Shown here in pieces: positions 23,603 through 38,316 of a stretch of 64,000 nt of DNA. Origin of the DNA: Mesorhabditis belari (lineage: Eukaryota; Nematoda; Chromadorea; Rhabditida; Rhabditidae); NCBI GenBank assembly GCA_958450365.1, contig CAUEEP010000923.1, positions 389,501-453,500 of the forward strand, written 5' to 3'. Both the position numbers and the translations under genes were made by a program. How positions within the stretch are numbered: position 1 is the stretch's first letter; every line of letters starts with the position of its first letter. The notes below the pieces were generated by a model that saw only the letters and a program-made list of their open reading frames with translations, did no database searches and was not told the origin of the DNA.

Positions 23603-26600
23603 TCAGTGATTCTCGGTGTTTGTCACTCCACCGCTTGTTGTGATCTTCAAAAGGGTTCCACTGGCTGGCCGATTCGTTTCACTCGTTGTCCAATCGTACA
23701 AATGCTCGGCGATCCACGAGAGTGGAGTCCAACTGGAATTGATGGAAATTAAGTAAAAACACTGTTTACCGTACTGCATTTAAATTACTACTGTAAAAAT
23801 TGTATTTTAAGCTGTTTCTCCAAAGTATAACGTTTTCTAAAAGTCGCTCCCAGGCAAAGGTTTACCGTAATCCCAGTGTCTTTTTTGGGCATACGAGAAA
23901 GTTAAGTAATTGGGTGAAGACTCTAAAGGACTCAAATTGTCCTGGTTAACTTTAAGATGCAAGTTTGACTTGTTGTACCACAGAAAGAAACCGGATTAAT
24001 GATCATGAGAGAACTTTGTTTTGTAGCTTCTCGCCCTTTTTGGGTTTAAAGTTCTCGTTCTTTCGGGATTTAACGCTTCTCCTCAAGCGTATGCCTTTTT
24101 TGTAATGGGCATCGTTGGCTTTTCATTCATAAACCGTGAAATTATAAATCCAATCTACTTAAAACTACGTTTAAGGTTCTAAATTCTGTTTAGCTAGTTG
24201 GTTGAACACTTTAGAAAACATTTGCGTCGGAGCGCACCTTTTGAGTTCATGAACAAAACGCTGCCATGGCCGAATGGCTAAGAGCCCTGTATCTTAGTCG
24301 GGAGGTCAAGGGTTCAATCCCGCCAGCTAGATTATTACTTCTTCTCAACTCACGTTCCAAAGTCAGCATCCGGCATCCACTTTCGATTCATCGGCGTATC
24401 GAGAGTCACCGGCAATAAGGCGACAACCGATGAGTTCTTTGGAAGGCCACCACCACTCGCGGCGAGACTCTGAACAAAATACGGTACTTGTAATCAAAAT
24501 GGCGTGCTTTACTGTAGCCAAATGTACTGTAATGTCTAACTGTAAGCTTATTTGAGTTGTTTTTAACCGATAAAATGTTGTTGCAGGCTAAGACCAGCGA
24601 GAAGCCAGGGAAGGCAAAAAAACTGGCTCTGGTTTGACTCTGACCTGGTTTGTGAGCGCAAACTTTCTAACTAGATCTTGGAGACGGAAAAATCTTTCAC
24701 CCAAACCTTTGTCAATTGTTGCACAGCAGCTTTCGCCATTCCATATCCGATCATTCCGGGAGTGCCATCAAGCGCGGGAGCGGCTCCGGTCAACTGCAGG
24801 AATCCGCCCTCTTTGAGGTGCTTAGCCGCAATTCTAAAATTTGTCTCATATAAATCTCTCGCAGATATCAGAATATCTTTAGATAATACATCTCTAAGTA
24901 TCTAATTATCCTATTAGGTTGATGCAAAAGTCTTTTTCATTTTTTCGTACTTCTTTTGAAAAATAACAAAGTCATCAATTAACCTATGGTTTGCTCTAAA
25001 TGAAAAGTGTTTATTGTTGAATTTCCCATCTTTTTAAGTCAATTTGGGTTCACTTTCAAGCAAATTCGAGAGTGAAAACGGGTTTTTCATAAAAATCTAT
25101 AAAAACCTCTATAAAGAAATTGGCTGAATCAATTTCTCTGAAAATCTGAAAAAATATCTAACTTTTTGTGCTCTAACTTTTATTTATTAACATCAAGATT
25201 GGTTTCCTTAGCTAAAGCGTCTAAAATGCATCATCGAGCCGTCGCCTTTTTTGACTACCCGACTTCAGGCTCTCAAAAAAATCTAGACATAAGACATTTT
25301 AAACTCGTTTTAATGTCATTTTGCAGAAAAATAATTGGCCTTTCGAATGCAATAAACCGTTGTTCAATTGGTGCATTTGTTACTTTTTAACGGAAGTACG
25401 AAAAAAATGAAAAAGTCTTTTGCATCAACCTAATATTTAAAAAAAATAAACCTAGCAGCGATGGCGCTACTCCAGACACTCTGTTTCCACATCAAATCCG
25501 CGTTTTTCACCTAAAACAGAAGAGTTTTGTCAGAATTTCTAGTTTTGATTATAAAATTCTGATATCTTAACAATATTTCTAAAATCTTTTTACCATTTCA
25601 TCCGATGCCGCATTCCCGCCAGCCCATCCACCAGCCACACAGAAGATCCCATCGAAAGTGCCGTCGATTCTGAAAGTGTACTTACATTTGTAATAGCATG
25701 CTAACCATAAGCTAATAGATTAAACTATAGCATAGTATTAAAAAGAGACATTACTTACATAGCCCAGGGTCAGAGCTAAACCAGGTCAGAACAGGTCGGG
25801 CCAGGATCATACCAGGGTCAGGGTCAGGGTTAGCCAAGGCAAGCCAGGGCCGGATCAGGGTTTAGGTACGGTCAGGCCAGGGTCAAGGCGGGGTGAGACC
25901 AGCTCATAGTCAGGTCAGGCCAGGTCAGGATCGGACTGTTAGGCCCAGGCCTGTCATAGTCCCGGTTAGGATCATGACAGGTCAATGCTAGCCATAAATC
26001 AGGGCGATTCTAGGTCTAAACGCGCGCCTGGACCTGGCTTACAGACCCTAGAGCCATCCTTGGATATAAATACTCATTCAAGCTTTGTAGCTTGCGTAAT
26101 ACTTCTATAATGTAGTCAAATGTCCTGTAGTCTACCGTAAAAGCTCTAATAGAACGGCCCAATATAGAATCATCGCGTAGTCTAAGTTTACACTCAAAAA
26201 ACCGCGCATATCTCAGTGCCCAGACATTTTTTTCTGCGTGCTTAAGTATCAAATTAAAGTAGAGAAGATGAGTAATTTTTTTGAGAGATAACACATTTTT
26301 AGTATTAACCAGCGCTTAGAAAAAAATGATTGGAAAGTGCCAAAAAAGCCAATTTTCGTCACTTTTCAATCATTTTTCCTAAGTACTGGTTAATGTTAAA
26401 AATATATATAATAGCTCAAAAAATCCCCCTGTCTTTCTACTTTAATTTGATACCTATGCGCGTAGAAACAAATATCTGGGCATCGATATATGAGCAATTC
26501 TTTTGGCATAAGCTTAGACTACGCGACGCTCCTATAGGGGTCCTCTTCTACTAGAGCTTTTACGGTAATAGATTTTTTTAAAGCTTATATTATAAAAACT

Positions 26601-26844
26601 CACTTCGACAGAACGGCCGCCTCTTGTTGCGCCCAATCCTGTTTGAGGTCGAGAGCGATGTTGTCATCAGCGTGATCGTTTCCCGCCAAATCAACGCTGA
26701 CCACCGTCTAAAAAAAGAAATATCTAGTATAGACTATATTTAGATTATATTTCTAAATCTACTCACACAATTTTTTTCTTTAAAATGCTCGACGATGGCG
26801 TTTCCCAACGCCCCGCGTCCACCATAAACAAGCACACGGACCAT
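23603..26844 (-). CDS. qdpr-1: Dihydropteridine reductase
   Basis: A short-chain dehydrogenase that regenerates tetrahydrobiopterin from quinonoid dihydrobiopterin using NAD(P)H, in the cytosol, supporting aromatic amino-acid hydroxylases. The start at 26842-26844 gives [20 protein letters not shown], with the nucleotide-binding glycine motif. Next are [82 protein letters not shown], the YxxxK catalytic pair; [36 protein letters not shown]; and [12 protein letters not shown]. Stop at 23603-23605. The full family length is present. Its introns are unusually crowded: a tRNA-like sequence, a mariner-type MITE, a CAGGTC repeat and a palindromic MITE. Confidence 0.95.
24262..24331 (+). pseudogene. 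tRNA-like sequence (degenerate)
   Basis: The stretch starts gctgccatggccgaatggct, with a leucine/serine-type D-arm, and carries a T-loop-like gggttcaatccc. The acceptor and T stems pair poorly and no clear anticodon arm can be drawn. It lies in an intron of qdpr-1 on the opposite strand. Probably a tRNA pseudogene or tRNA-derived repeat. Confidence 0.3.
24914..25433. mobile_element. mariner-type MITE, 520 bp
   Basis: Ends ttaggttgatgcaaaagtct and the inverse agtcttttgcatcaacctaa are the classic mariner terminal repeat. Pairing extends inward about 60 bases through tttttcgtacttc. A TA lies directly outside each end (24912-24913 and 25434-25435), the expected target duplication. The centre has no recognisable transposase. 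It sits in a qdpr-1 intron. Confidence 0.88.
25757..26040. repeat. CCAGGTCAGG-type degenerate tandem repeat
   Basis: Dozens of variants of ccagggtcagg, gccaggtcagg and agccagggccgg. It is strikingly GC-rich against the surrounding AT-rich intron of qdpr-1. Confidence 0.65.
26132..26568. mobile_element. Palindromic MITE, ACCGTAAAAGCTCTAATAG ends, 437 bp
   Basis: A near-complete palindrome: left taccgtaaaagctctaatag, right ctactagagcttttacggta. The centre pairs too (gaaaaaaatgattggaaagtg / cacttttcaatcatttttcc), as do the inner arms tcgcgtagtctaagttta / taagcttagactacgcga. Located in a qdpr-1 intron. Confidence 0.85.
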
Positions 26845-28560
26845 TTTGAGGCTAAAATTAATTTAAAATTAAATATCTAAACAAATTCAAAACTAGATAA
26901 AACAGAAAAACTATAGTGTATTCATTTTTGATCAATTTGGGGGAAAGTGGGCAAAGAAAAGAAGGCAGCAAAAAGATAAACAAGAAAAAAAGTATGGGTA
27001 TGGATTTTTGAGAAGAAAACTAGCTGATAATTTTTGTTTTATTTACATCAATCATTAAAATATGAAAGGAGATGAAAAGAAATTAGTATTATGCAGGCAG
27101 GGTCTGGCTTACAGGTTGATGATAATTCTACAAAGCTTGATGATAATTCTACTACCTAGGTAGGCATTGGGGATAACTGGGTAAAAGACCCAAATATTTC
27201 TTGGTCTTAGCTTAAATCTAAATCATCAACTGAAATTTTTAAAAAAAGCTTTATCCTGAGTGCGTTTGACTTTAAAAATTTGTAAATTCAATGCATCAGA
27301 AACCTCATGTTTGTGGCCTCGGGATCAGCTTGGAGTAGCTGAGTGAATTGAAGGAATAGAAAGAAAATTGGGAAAACTTTCAACATATCAAAAGAAATCT
27401 CCGAGAATACGAAAGAGCAATTATTTTTGAGTGTAGTTGGCCCTAGATCAATACGGAGGAAGAGAAAGGCTAAATAAAGGATAGCTGGGGGAGAACAACA
27501 ATGGACTTTAGATAAGTAAAAAAAAAAATTGGCACAAAAATAACGAGCATCGATTTATATAGGGCTCCTTTTAAAGATATTCAGCCGTTTAACTGATTTG
27601 GTGGGAAATTCCGTCGAAATGCAAAGGTATTTAATTTGCTCGGTTTAACAAAAAAGCATGCATAGGTCTACGAGAAAAAAAATGATTTAGGCAAAATTTT
27701 GTTAAATTTAGCATTAGCTGTTTAGCTGTTTCCCATTAGCTATTTAGCTGTTTCCCATTAGCTATTTAGCAAAATATTATCCCATTAGTTGTTTAGCAAA
27801 ATTTGACGGAATTTAGCTAAATTTAGCCAAATTTAGCAAATCATAACGTTAATTTTTGTTAAATTTAGCCGTTGGTGAAACCGGGCCCAGGACAGCCTGG
27901 TTTTGCCTATCTAGACCAATCAGCCCACAAAAACTCCCTGGGTCTGATTTCTGGTTGAGCTTTTGGCTTGCCCAACCACAGGTTTAGCCTTGCCTAAAAT
28001 ATTTGAAATATTTTATTTTCTAACTGGCTTATCTAACGATTCAAAATGTAATGATGAACGTAAATGCTCAATTTAGTTTACAACTTCATCTCTACTTGGA
28101 GCCAGTTAGAATATCCATGACAAGGCGTACTTTAAAAGTTTAAAAAAATCAATCAATAAGACTCTAAAGGATTTTAAACGATCTAAAGACTTGATTAATG
28201 TTAAAAATGAATCGATATCAAGTGTAAGCGAATCTGGATAAGTATTTGGGGTGAGATCTAAAATTTCCGAGTCGGCAGATCAACACGCAGCAACCCGTGT
28301 GAGTTGTAATGACCGGATTTGGGAGTAGAAAGAGAATTGTTGGTTGAAAAAGGGGGGAAATTGAGCGTACACACACCACAAACACTCAAAAAAAAAAAGA
28401 AAAAAAATGGGGAAAACGATTGCTTTTTGCCCGAAAATGGCTATTAACAGGATTGACTGTAGAACAGTTGCAAAAGTAGGGAAAAACCGCTTATCCCGTT
28501 CCCCTTATCACCCCCACCTTTCTCTGTTTAAACACTGATAAGATAAAACTGTGGAAGGTT
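26845..28560. other. Intergenic, repeat-bearing, no gene seen
   Basis: Upstream flank of qdpr-1. Contains CAGGTCTGGC-type repeat at 27885-27995 and a short tandem repeat at 27716-27795 (ttagctgtttcccattagct). No exon with credible coding content on either strand. Confidence 0.5.
27716..27795. repeat. Tandem repeat, TTAGCTGTTTCCCATTAGCTA
   Basis: Three to four units of about 21 bases, decaying into gttgtttagcaaaattt. AT-rich and non-coding. Confidence 0.65.
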
Positions 28561-28579
28561 CTTTGATGAATGTATGTAT

Positions 28580-28734
28580 CGTAGCCGTTTACAAAATTCA
28601 GCCGTTAACGAACGCTAGCCGTTAACGAATGATTCATTAGCTAGCCGTTAATGAATGATTCTTTAGCTAGCCGTTAACGAATGATTCTTTAGCTAGCCGT
28701 TTACGAATGATTCTGAATTTCGTAAACGGCTACG
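28580..28734. mobile_element. Inverted-repeat-bounded tandem array
   Basis: A 22-base inverted pair with one mismatch bounds the unit: cgtagccgtttacaaaattc at 28580 and the inverse gaatttcgtaaacggctacg ending at 28734. Between them are about three copies of a 32-base repeat containing tagccgttaacgaatgattc tttagc. The repeat core (agccgttaacgaat) is itself a variant of the end sequence, so the array may have grown from the element's own end. Confidence 0.7.
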
Positions 28735-28990
28735 ACCTATGGATAATTGGCTTAATTGTAGCTAATGTTGCTGTCTTTTTAAAAAGTGGATAACATTACC
28801 GTAATTTTTTCGTAAAATTATTTCACTTTTAAATCCGTTTTTCGTACTTTTTAGACCAAGGATTATCATGTAAAGTGGTTTTTATAAAAAAAATAAATTT
28901 TCAATTCATATAAAAGACCCGTACCTACTTTTTTGGTTGGCCAATTTTGGAGAGTTGAAAACTACAAGCCTATGGGCTTCTATTAGAGTT

Positions 28991-29416
28991 TTTACGTTAA
29001 ATGAAACGAATCAAAATTCTAAAGGAAAGGTTACGGCAGTTTTCCAAGGTATCCACCTTTTAGAAAACGCATTACTCACGAGGAAAGACGCTATTACTAA
29101 CTGTAACGGATCTGGGGTAGGTTACTTTGCGCCAAATTTTTTGGCGCAACTGGGTCATCTGCGCAACTTGCCATAACTTTCTTTTAAGTAGGCGAATCTT
29201 TATGATTTTGGTTTCATTTTGTTGCACTTATTTTGGCAAAAAAATTGGCGCAAAGTAGCCACCCCGCACGTATCTTGACTGTAACTGTACGCTTTTACGC
29301 TAAATGAAACGAATCAAAATTCTAAAGGAAAGGTTACGGCAGTTTTCCAAGGTATCCACCTTTTAGAAAACGCATTACTCACGAGGAAAGACGCATTACT
29401 TTAACTGTAACGTATC
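28991..29416. repeat. 120-bp direct repeats flanking an inverted-repeat core
   Basis: 28991-29112 and 29294-29416 are nearly identical (both contain aatgaaacgaatcaaaattc, ggaaaggttacggcagtttt and gcattactcacgaggaaaga). Between them, 29113-29145 and 29236-29268 are inverted repeats: ggggtaggttactttgcgcc versus ggcgcaaagtagccacccc. Confidence 0.8.
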
Positions 29417-32225
29417 TTGACTGTAACTGTATTTCCGTATAAGTCTAACAGATTCGAATTTTTCTAAACAGATTTTCAAAATCCAAATTTTTCCGCCGCA
29501 ATCAAGCCAGACCAGAAGCCAGAGCTGAATCTGGTTTTTCCATTTCTGATTCTGACAATTTGAATCAATGAAAAAAAAAATTGATCGAAGGGTCTTATCT
29601 TTGTTATTTTGCATATCTTATTGGGAATTGACTACCCAATAGACTACCCAATAGTTAGAAGCTCAAGAGATATTACAGCGCCCAGAGATATTACAGATAT
29701 TCTTATCTTTTCTTATCGTTCAAATCAAGATCAAAACTTTCTCAAAGCATAAATAAAACGAAGCCTGGAAATGGAATGGATTGAGAGGAAAGGGGAATTG
29801 AATGGTAAGAGAGAAACGAAACGAAAACGAAAAACACGATGGTCATTATTGGAAGATGGATGAACAAGGAGAGAGTTATATTACCATTTCCAGAAAAGAA
29901 ATGGGAAAGCGAAGGGGGACATGGGGGTGCCGATAAAGGGCAGTGGGGGGAGGGGAGGTCCGGTGGAGAGTACTTGGGCTAGGGGTGGGCTGGGGGTCAT
30001 CCTCCCTGTACAATCGCGGGGACCATCGTCCTTGGCATCCCCCTTTCTGCTTTCTTCTCACCCAACCCCACCCCAGCAGTCATTTCATGTGCCTCCTCTT
30101 TTCAAACCACCAACAAATGTCACCCACCTATCCACCTTTTTGCCCACCCCAATCCACCTCCTTTTAAGATTGCTTATAGAATCAATTATTGAATCTCGAA
30201 ACAATTATTGAACCTTTGTTTCAACTTCTAAACCATTTTTCAATCCGATTCTCACCATTACCAGCTGATGAACTAGGTTTCGGCTGATGAACTAGGGTTT
30301 CAGTTGATGAAATAGGTTTGAACTAGGTTTCGTAGGCACTCAATGACTTTTTTCAAGCTCTCAATGACTTTGAGCCTAAGAACACTTGAAAGTTTGTGCT
30401 TTTTGTATGCAAATTTTGTTCTAAATCTACCAGAGAGTACCGCTTTTTTTAATCAATTTTACCTTTACAACTAAATTGAGCCTCGTTTTTCAATACCAGC
30501 TGTCTGTCTGAGACTTGTAAGGCTCAAAAATTACCAGCAGACTTTCTGAGTCTTGTAAGGCTCAAACATTGGCCTCATTTTTTCTTTCTTTCAAAAATTC
30601 AAGATCTAGAGATTCTAGTCTACAAAAACTCTAACTACTTCTCAAAATTCGATCCACTATTCGAATCTGATGAACAACTTTTAGCAGCCCTTTTAAACAG
30701 CCCTTTTAAACCATTTCCCTTTCGGAGAGAAATATGGCTGTTGATCGAAAGATTTCTCTCGCATCGATTCTCCTTATTTCAATCTTTCCTCAATGAAATG
30801 GAGTGTTCCCTTTAAAAGATCTTTCATTTGATAATCGACTGACTGTTTGACTCCGCTGACTCGCTCCACTGAATATTCAAATCTCGATCTATTAGAGAAA
30901 AGGCTATTATTATTGTTTCTTCTTTTTAGAGTTTGAAAGATTAAGTATTTCCAAAGTTGAAGACTTTTCCATTCTTTTTGGAGGAAGATATTCTAATTCT
31001 TATCTTGCTTGTAACTTGATTGATAAAATATTGGCTCATTGTTTTAGTATTTTCTTTTGCATGACTGTTTTAGTATTTTCTTTTACAGTACTCTATTCTG
31101 TTTTTAACGATGAATCCAGACAAATAGAATATTACAGAATAATTTACAGAAAACTCTTTGATTTAAAATCCACTAGTCAGTGGATTTTTAATCAAATTTT
31201 TCAGCATTCACATTTAAAAGTTTGATAAGTGTACAAGTTTAGAATTTAAGCCCAGCAGAGTGGCAAGTACAGACTAAAGTTTTACGGTATTTGTAGTAGA
31301 ACATTCAGTAGTAGAACATTCAGTAGTAGAACACTCAATTTTGCACATCAGTTTGTTCATCACATCAGTTCATCAATTTTGCACATTTTGCACATCAGTA
31401 GTACTCTCTATTCACTACTTATTGCTAGTCAAGCATATTTATTTTAAAATACTATTTATAACAATAATCTAATTAACAAAAAAGCGTCAAAATATTTGTC
31501 TACTTTGTCATTTTCATCAGTTCACATCAATTCGGCAAAGGAAAAGACAAAAGAAAATCAAGCAGAAAGGGTTTTTCTCATAAAGAAAGACTTGGTTTGA
31601 CTGTTTTTCCCTTCATGCACACCCACCAATCAATGGTGGGGAATGGGGAAAAGAATGGGAAGAAAAGGGACAAGGTAAGGGATGGATTTAAATGACCTCG
31701 ACCGACCCTTCCCCACCCTCTCCCTTCCTTCCCCTCCCCTCCCTTCCCTTCCCTTCCCTTCTTCTGTACCCTCTTAGCCACTAACTCTTCCGCTCAACAA
31801 ACGATATTGATATTTTAGTCAAATATGTCATCATTTTATTCTTTTAATGCACTTGCATTGGTTGAGTTGAAAGTGGAGTTGACTTTAAGATATCACTTTT
31901 AAACCTCGACCTTTTAAACCTTTTAAACCTTTAAAATATCACTTTCAAACCTCTATACTTGAGTGTGCTTATCTAGATTATTTGTTCTAGATTTCTCTTT
32001 TCTCTGTTTTCTAGAAACCTCTGTTGGTTCTCTGTTTTTCTAAACCGTTTCAAACTCTGGAAAACTACCGTAACGTCTAGTTTTACCTCTAGTTATCTAA
32101 GTTTTTATCTAATCTATCTACTTTTTGAATCTTTTGGTATCCTTTGAAAATTGAATCATTGATAAAACTAGAAGCAAGATTACGATGATCTCGGATCTCG
32201 TAGGTCTCGTAGGTTTGATCTCGTA
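29417..32225. other. Intergenic, low complexity, no gene seen
   Basis: About 2.8 kb of AT-rich DNA with a G/C-skewed patch at 29890-30150, short duplications at 30250-30330 (gctgatgaactaggtttcg) and 30495-30570 (gagacttgtaaggctcaaa), and a cccttccctt run at 31700-31765. Open frames here follow base skew, not coding constraint. Confidence 0.45.
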
Positions 32226-32410
32226 GGTTCCAATACGGTTCCAATATGGTTCCAATACGGTTCCAATATGGTTCCAATACGGTTCCAATACAGTTCCAAT
32301 ACGGTTCCAATACAGTTCCAATACGGTTCCAATACGGTTCCAACACGGTTCCAATACGGTTCCAATACAGTTCCAATACGGCTCCAACACGGTTCCAATA
32401 CGGTCCAATA
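32226..32410. repeat. 11-bp minisatellite, GGTTCCAATAC
   Basis: About 17 units of ggttccaatac, with point variants ggttccaatat, agttccaatac and ggttccaacac. The unit has no stop in any minus-strand frame, so three overlapping artificial frames of 79-96 codons appear. Confidence 0.9.
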
Positions 32411-32740
32411 AGTTGACACGTTTTAGAAAACGGCGAAAGATTTAGAGAAAAAGAGTTGATTTTCTAAAACGTTTAAATACTAAAGAAACCCTTCCTAGTG
32501 GCTTGATTTCCATACAAACATTTAATTCAAGAAATCTTATGAAGAAAAGTTTTGCAACACTTTAAGTACTCGATTCGCTTTATAAAATTTTACATCAGTC
32601 ACGAATAGCTTAGAATAGACTTATAATATAAACTTATTATGCTAGTTAATACTAGAATAATAAGTTACAGTATACAGTAATCTAACGTCAATCATCATAT
32701 GATCTTTTCCTCCGTCATTGAGCCATTTAGCCGCCGGAGA

Positions 32741-32800
32741 AGTTGGTGGTTCTTGGGGTTTTTGGGGTTCTTGGAGTTCTTGGGGTTCTTGGGGTTCTCG
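32741..32800. repeat. 9-bp repeat, GGTTCTTGG
   Basis: Units ggttcttgg / ggtttttgg / agttcttgg. On the minus strand they read as QEP repeats within an open frame (32642-32836) that starts MRSRRRSAMYRE. A real exon here is possible but nothing adjoining supports it. Confidence 0.6.
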
Positions 32801-32998
32801 GTACATCGCACTCCGTCTTCTCGACCTCATTTTCACCCTTTTCTTTTCCCCACTCCATTGCTTTCTTTATGCTAATATTGAGTCAAAGTTGTTGACCTTG
32901 AACAATTCGATTTTAATGTTTAAAATCGAACAATTCGATTTCGAACACAATCACTTTCACAGATTTCCTTCTTCCTGTTCACTTCACTCTTTGCGCTG

Positions 32999-33146
32999 TA
33001 CTTTGTGCTCAAAACTGTAAACAAACCTTCTTAGCGCACTGAGTTTTCGATTTCTCGCTTCATCCAATTTCGTGTCACAAGGGGAAATGTAGAATTCAGT
33101 ACACCAGAACAAGTGTTTTCTAAGCACCTTTTAAGCACAAAGTACG
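32999..33146. mobile_element. MITE, GTACTTTGTGCTC family, copy B
   Basis: Left gtactttgtgctcaaaactg, right aagcacaaagtac; inner cttagcgcactgag is mirrored by agtacaccagaacaag. The adjacent copy C begins about 40 bases further on. Confidence 0.75.
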
Positions 33147-33186
33147 AGCCGACAGCTGGAAAAACCAATCTATATCCATTAGTGTT

Positions 33187-33330
33187 GTACTTTGTGCTCA
33201 AAAGCGTCAACACACCCTTCCCAGCGCAGTGGATTCTTTATTTTTCTTGTGACCCACAATCACAAGACTAAGAAAGATTTCAATTGAGTGTATCAGAGAG
33301 GGTGTATTTCTATTTTCGAGCACAAAGTAC
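33187..33330. mobile_element. MITE, GTACTTTGTGCTC family, copy C
   Basis: Left gtactttgtgctcaaaagcg, right ttttcgagcacaaagtac. Inner cacacccttcccagcgcagt pairs with gtgtatcagagagggtgta. The best-preserved copy of the family in the window. Confidence 0.8.
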
Positions 33331-33696
33331 AATCAAACATCCTGATTGATCGGAAACATTCGATTTCGAGGATTCGAGGGCTGTCTTTTTCATTTCTTTC
33401 TCAAAAAAAAACAGGAGATGGTTGAAAAGAACTGGTTTTCTTTTCACTCACAATGATTCTTTTTCTTTCTTTTTCTTTCTTTTCCTCATCCACCCGTGAA
33501 TAAGCCTGAAATCCGATTGGTGATCCAAGGGGATCCGTTTGAAATTTTTCTAATTTCTTATAAAGTTTATGGTTTAGAAACTATACAATGCTTTTAATTT
33601 TACCTTGAGTTATCCTAAATTTATCCAAATTTATCCAAATTTAGGTTTCTATTTTTATCTAAGAAGTAATCGAGTATTTGAATTGAAAAGAGAAGA

Positions 33697-37579
<3,883 letters not shown>

Positions 37580-37681
37580 TTCTCGTAAGCTGACTCTAAA
37601 GCAAAATTCGAACCATTCAATCCCATCGCGAGTTTCAGGGCATCACACCACAACAGCGGTACAATCATGTCAGATGTTTGA

Positions 37682-38316
37682 CCCATCTCCATCAAAACTC
37701 CTCCTCCAATACCTCGATTGCTCATTGACTCTCAATATTCTTGCCTTTCAGTCTTTTTGAATAAAAGCTACTCAATTTTCATAATTTATTCCCAGAATCA
37801 CAGTCATACTAAAACCATCAAAATACCAAGTCATAGATTTATAAAAGAATAAAAACGTTACGTGCTCGTTTTAAATACATACAAAGTTTAGAGGATTAGA
37901 GAAAATTTCAAGATGTGTAGAACCAGTAATAGAAATTGTTACACCGAGGAGGCACACAATAAGAAATCTACAATACGAGGCTGTACCCGAAAGAATTTGG
38001 CACCCAAAATGAAAAACAACGTGCTTTTTTCCAAATGAGTACAGACTCAAGGCAAAAATATCTGTTCAAGGGGAATTTTCGTCTGCCTTTGGCTAAAACG
38101 CGTGGAATGAGGCACTAATAATTTAATCACACAATTTGGTTGTGCTGGCTAAAAGGAGAAATGCAATAACACACTAAGGAAATGACGAGCACTGTATTCA
38201 AAGGCGATATGATTAGAATAGTGAAAATAAAGACCAGATGTGTACAAAATAAAGCAAATAAATGTCAAAAACCGTGCTAAGAATTTTCTATGATGATTCT
38301 AAAAGCTATAAAAAAG
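37682..38316. other. Convergent 3' intergenic region
   Basis: Lies between the end of the + strand membrane gene and the stop of the minus-strand DDHD phospholipase. It has poly(A)-type signals in both directions (for example gaataaaag at 37760) and no gene. Confidence 0.5.

Noticed and set aside
29876..30211. Frames of 61-96 codons on both strands in a GC-skewed patch
   Set aside because: Overlap in opposite directions, Pro/Gly/Ser-rich by base skew, with no splice junctions or domain.
32089..32419. Three overlapping minus-strand frames of 79-96 codons with YWNRIGTVLEP repeats
   Set aside because: They come from an 11-base minisatellite with no stop in any frame; an 11-residue period in all three frames is the signature of repeat geometry, not protein.
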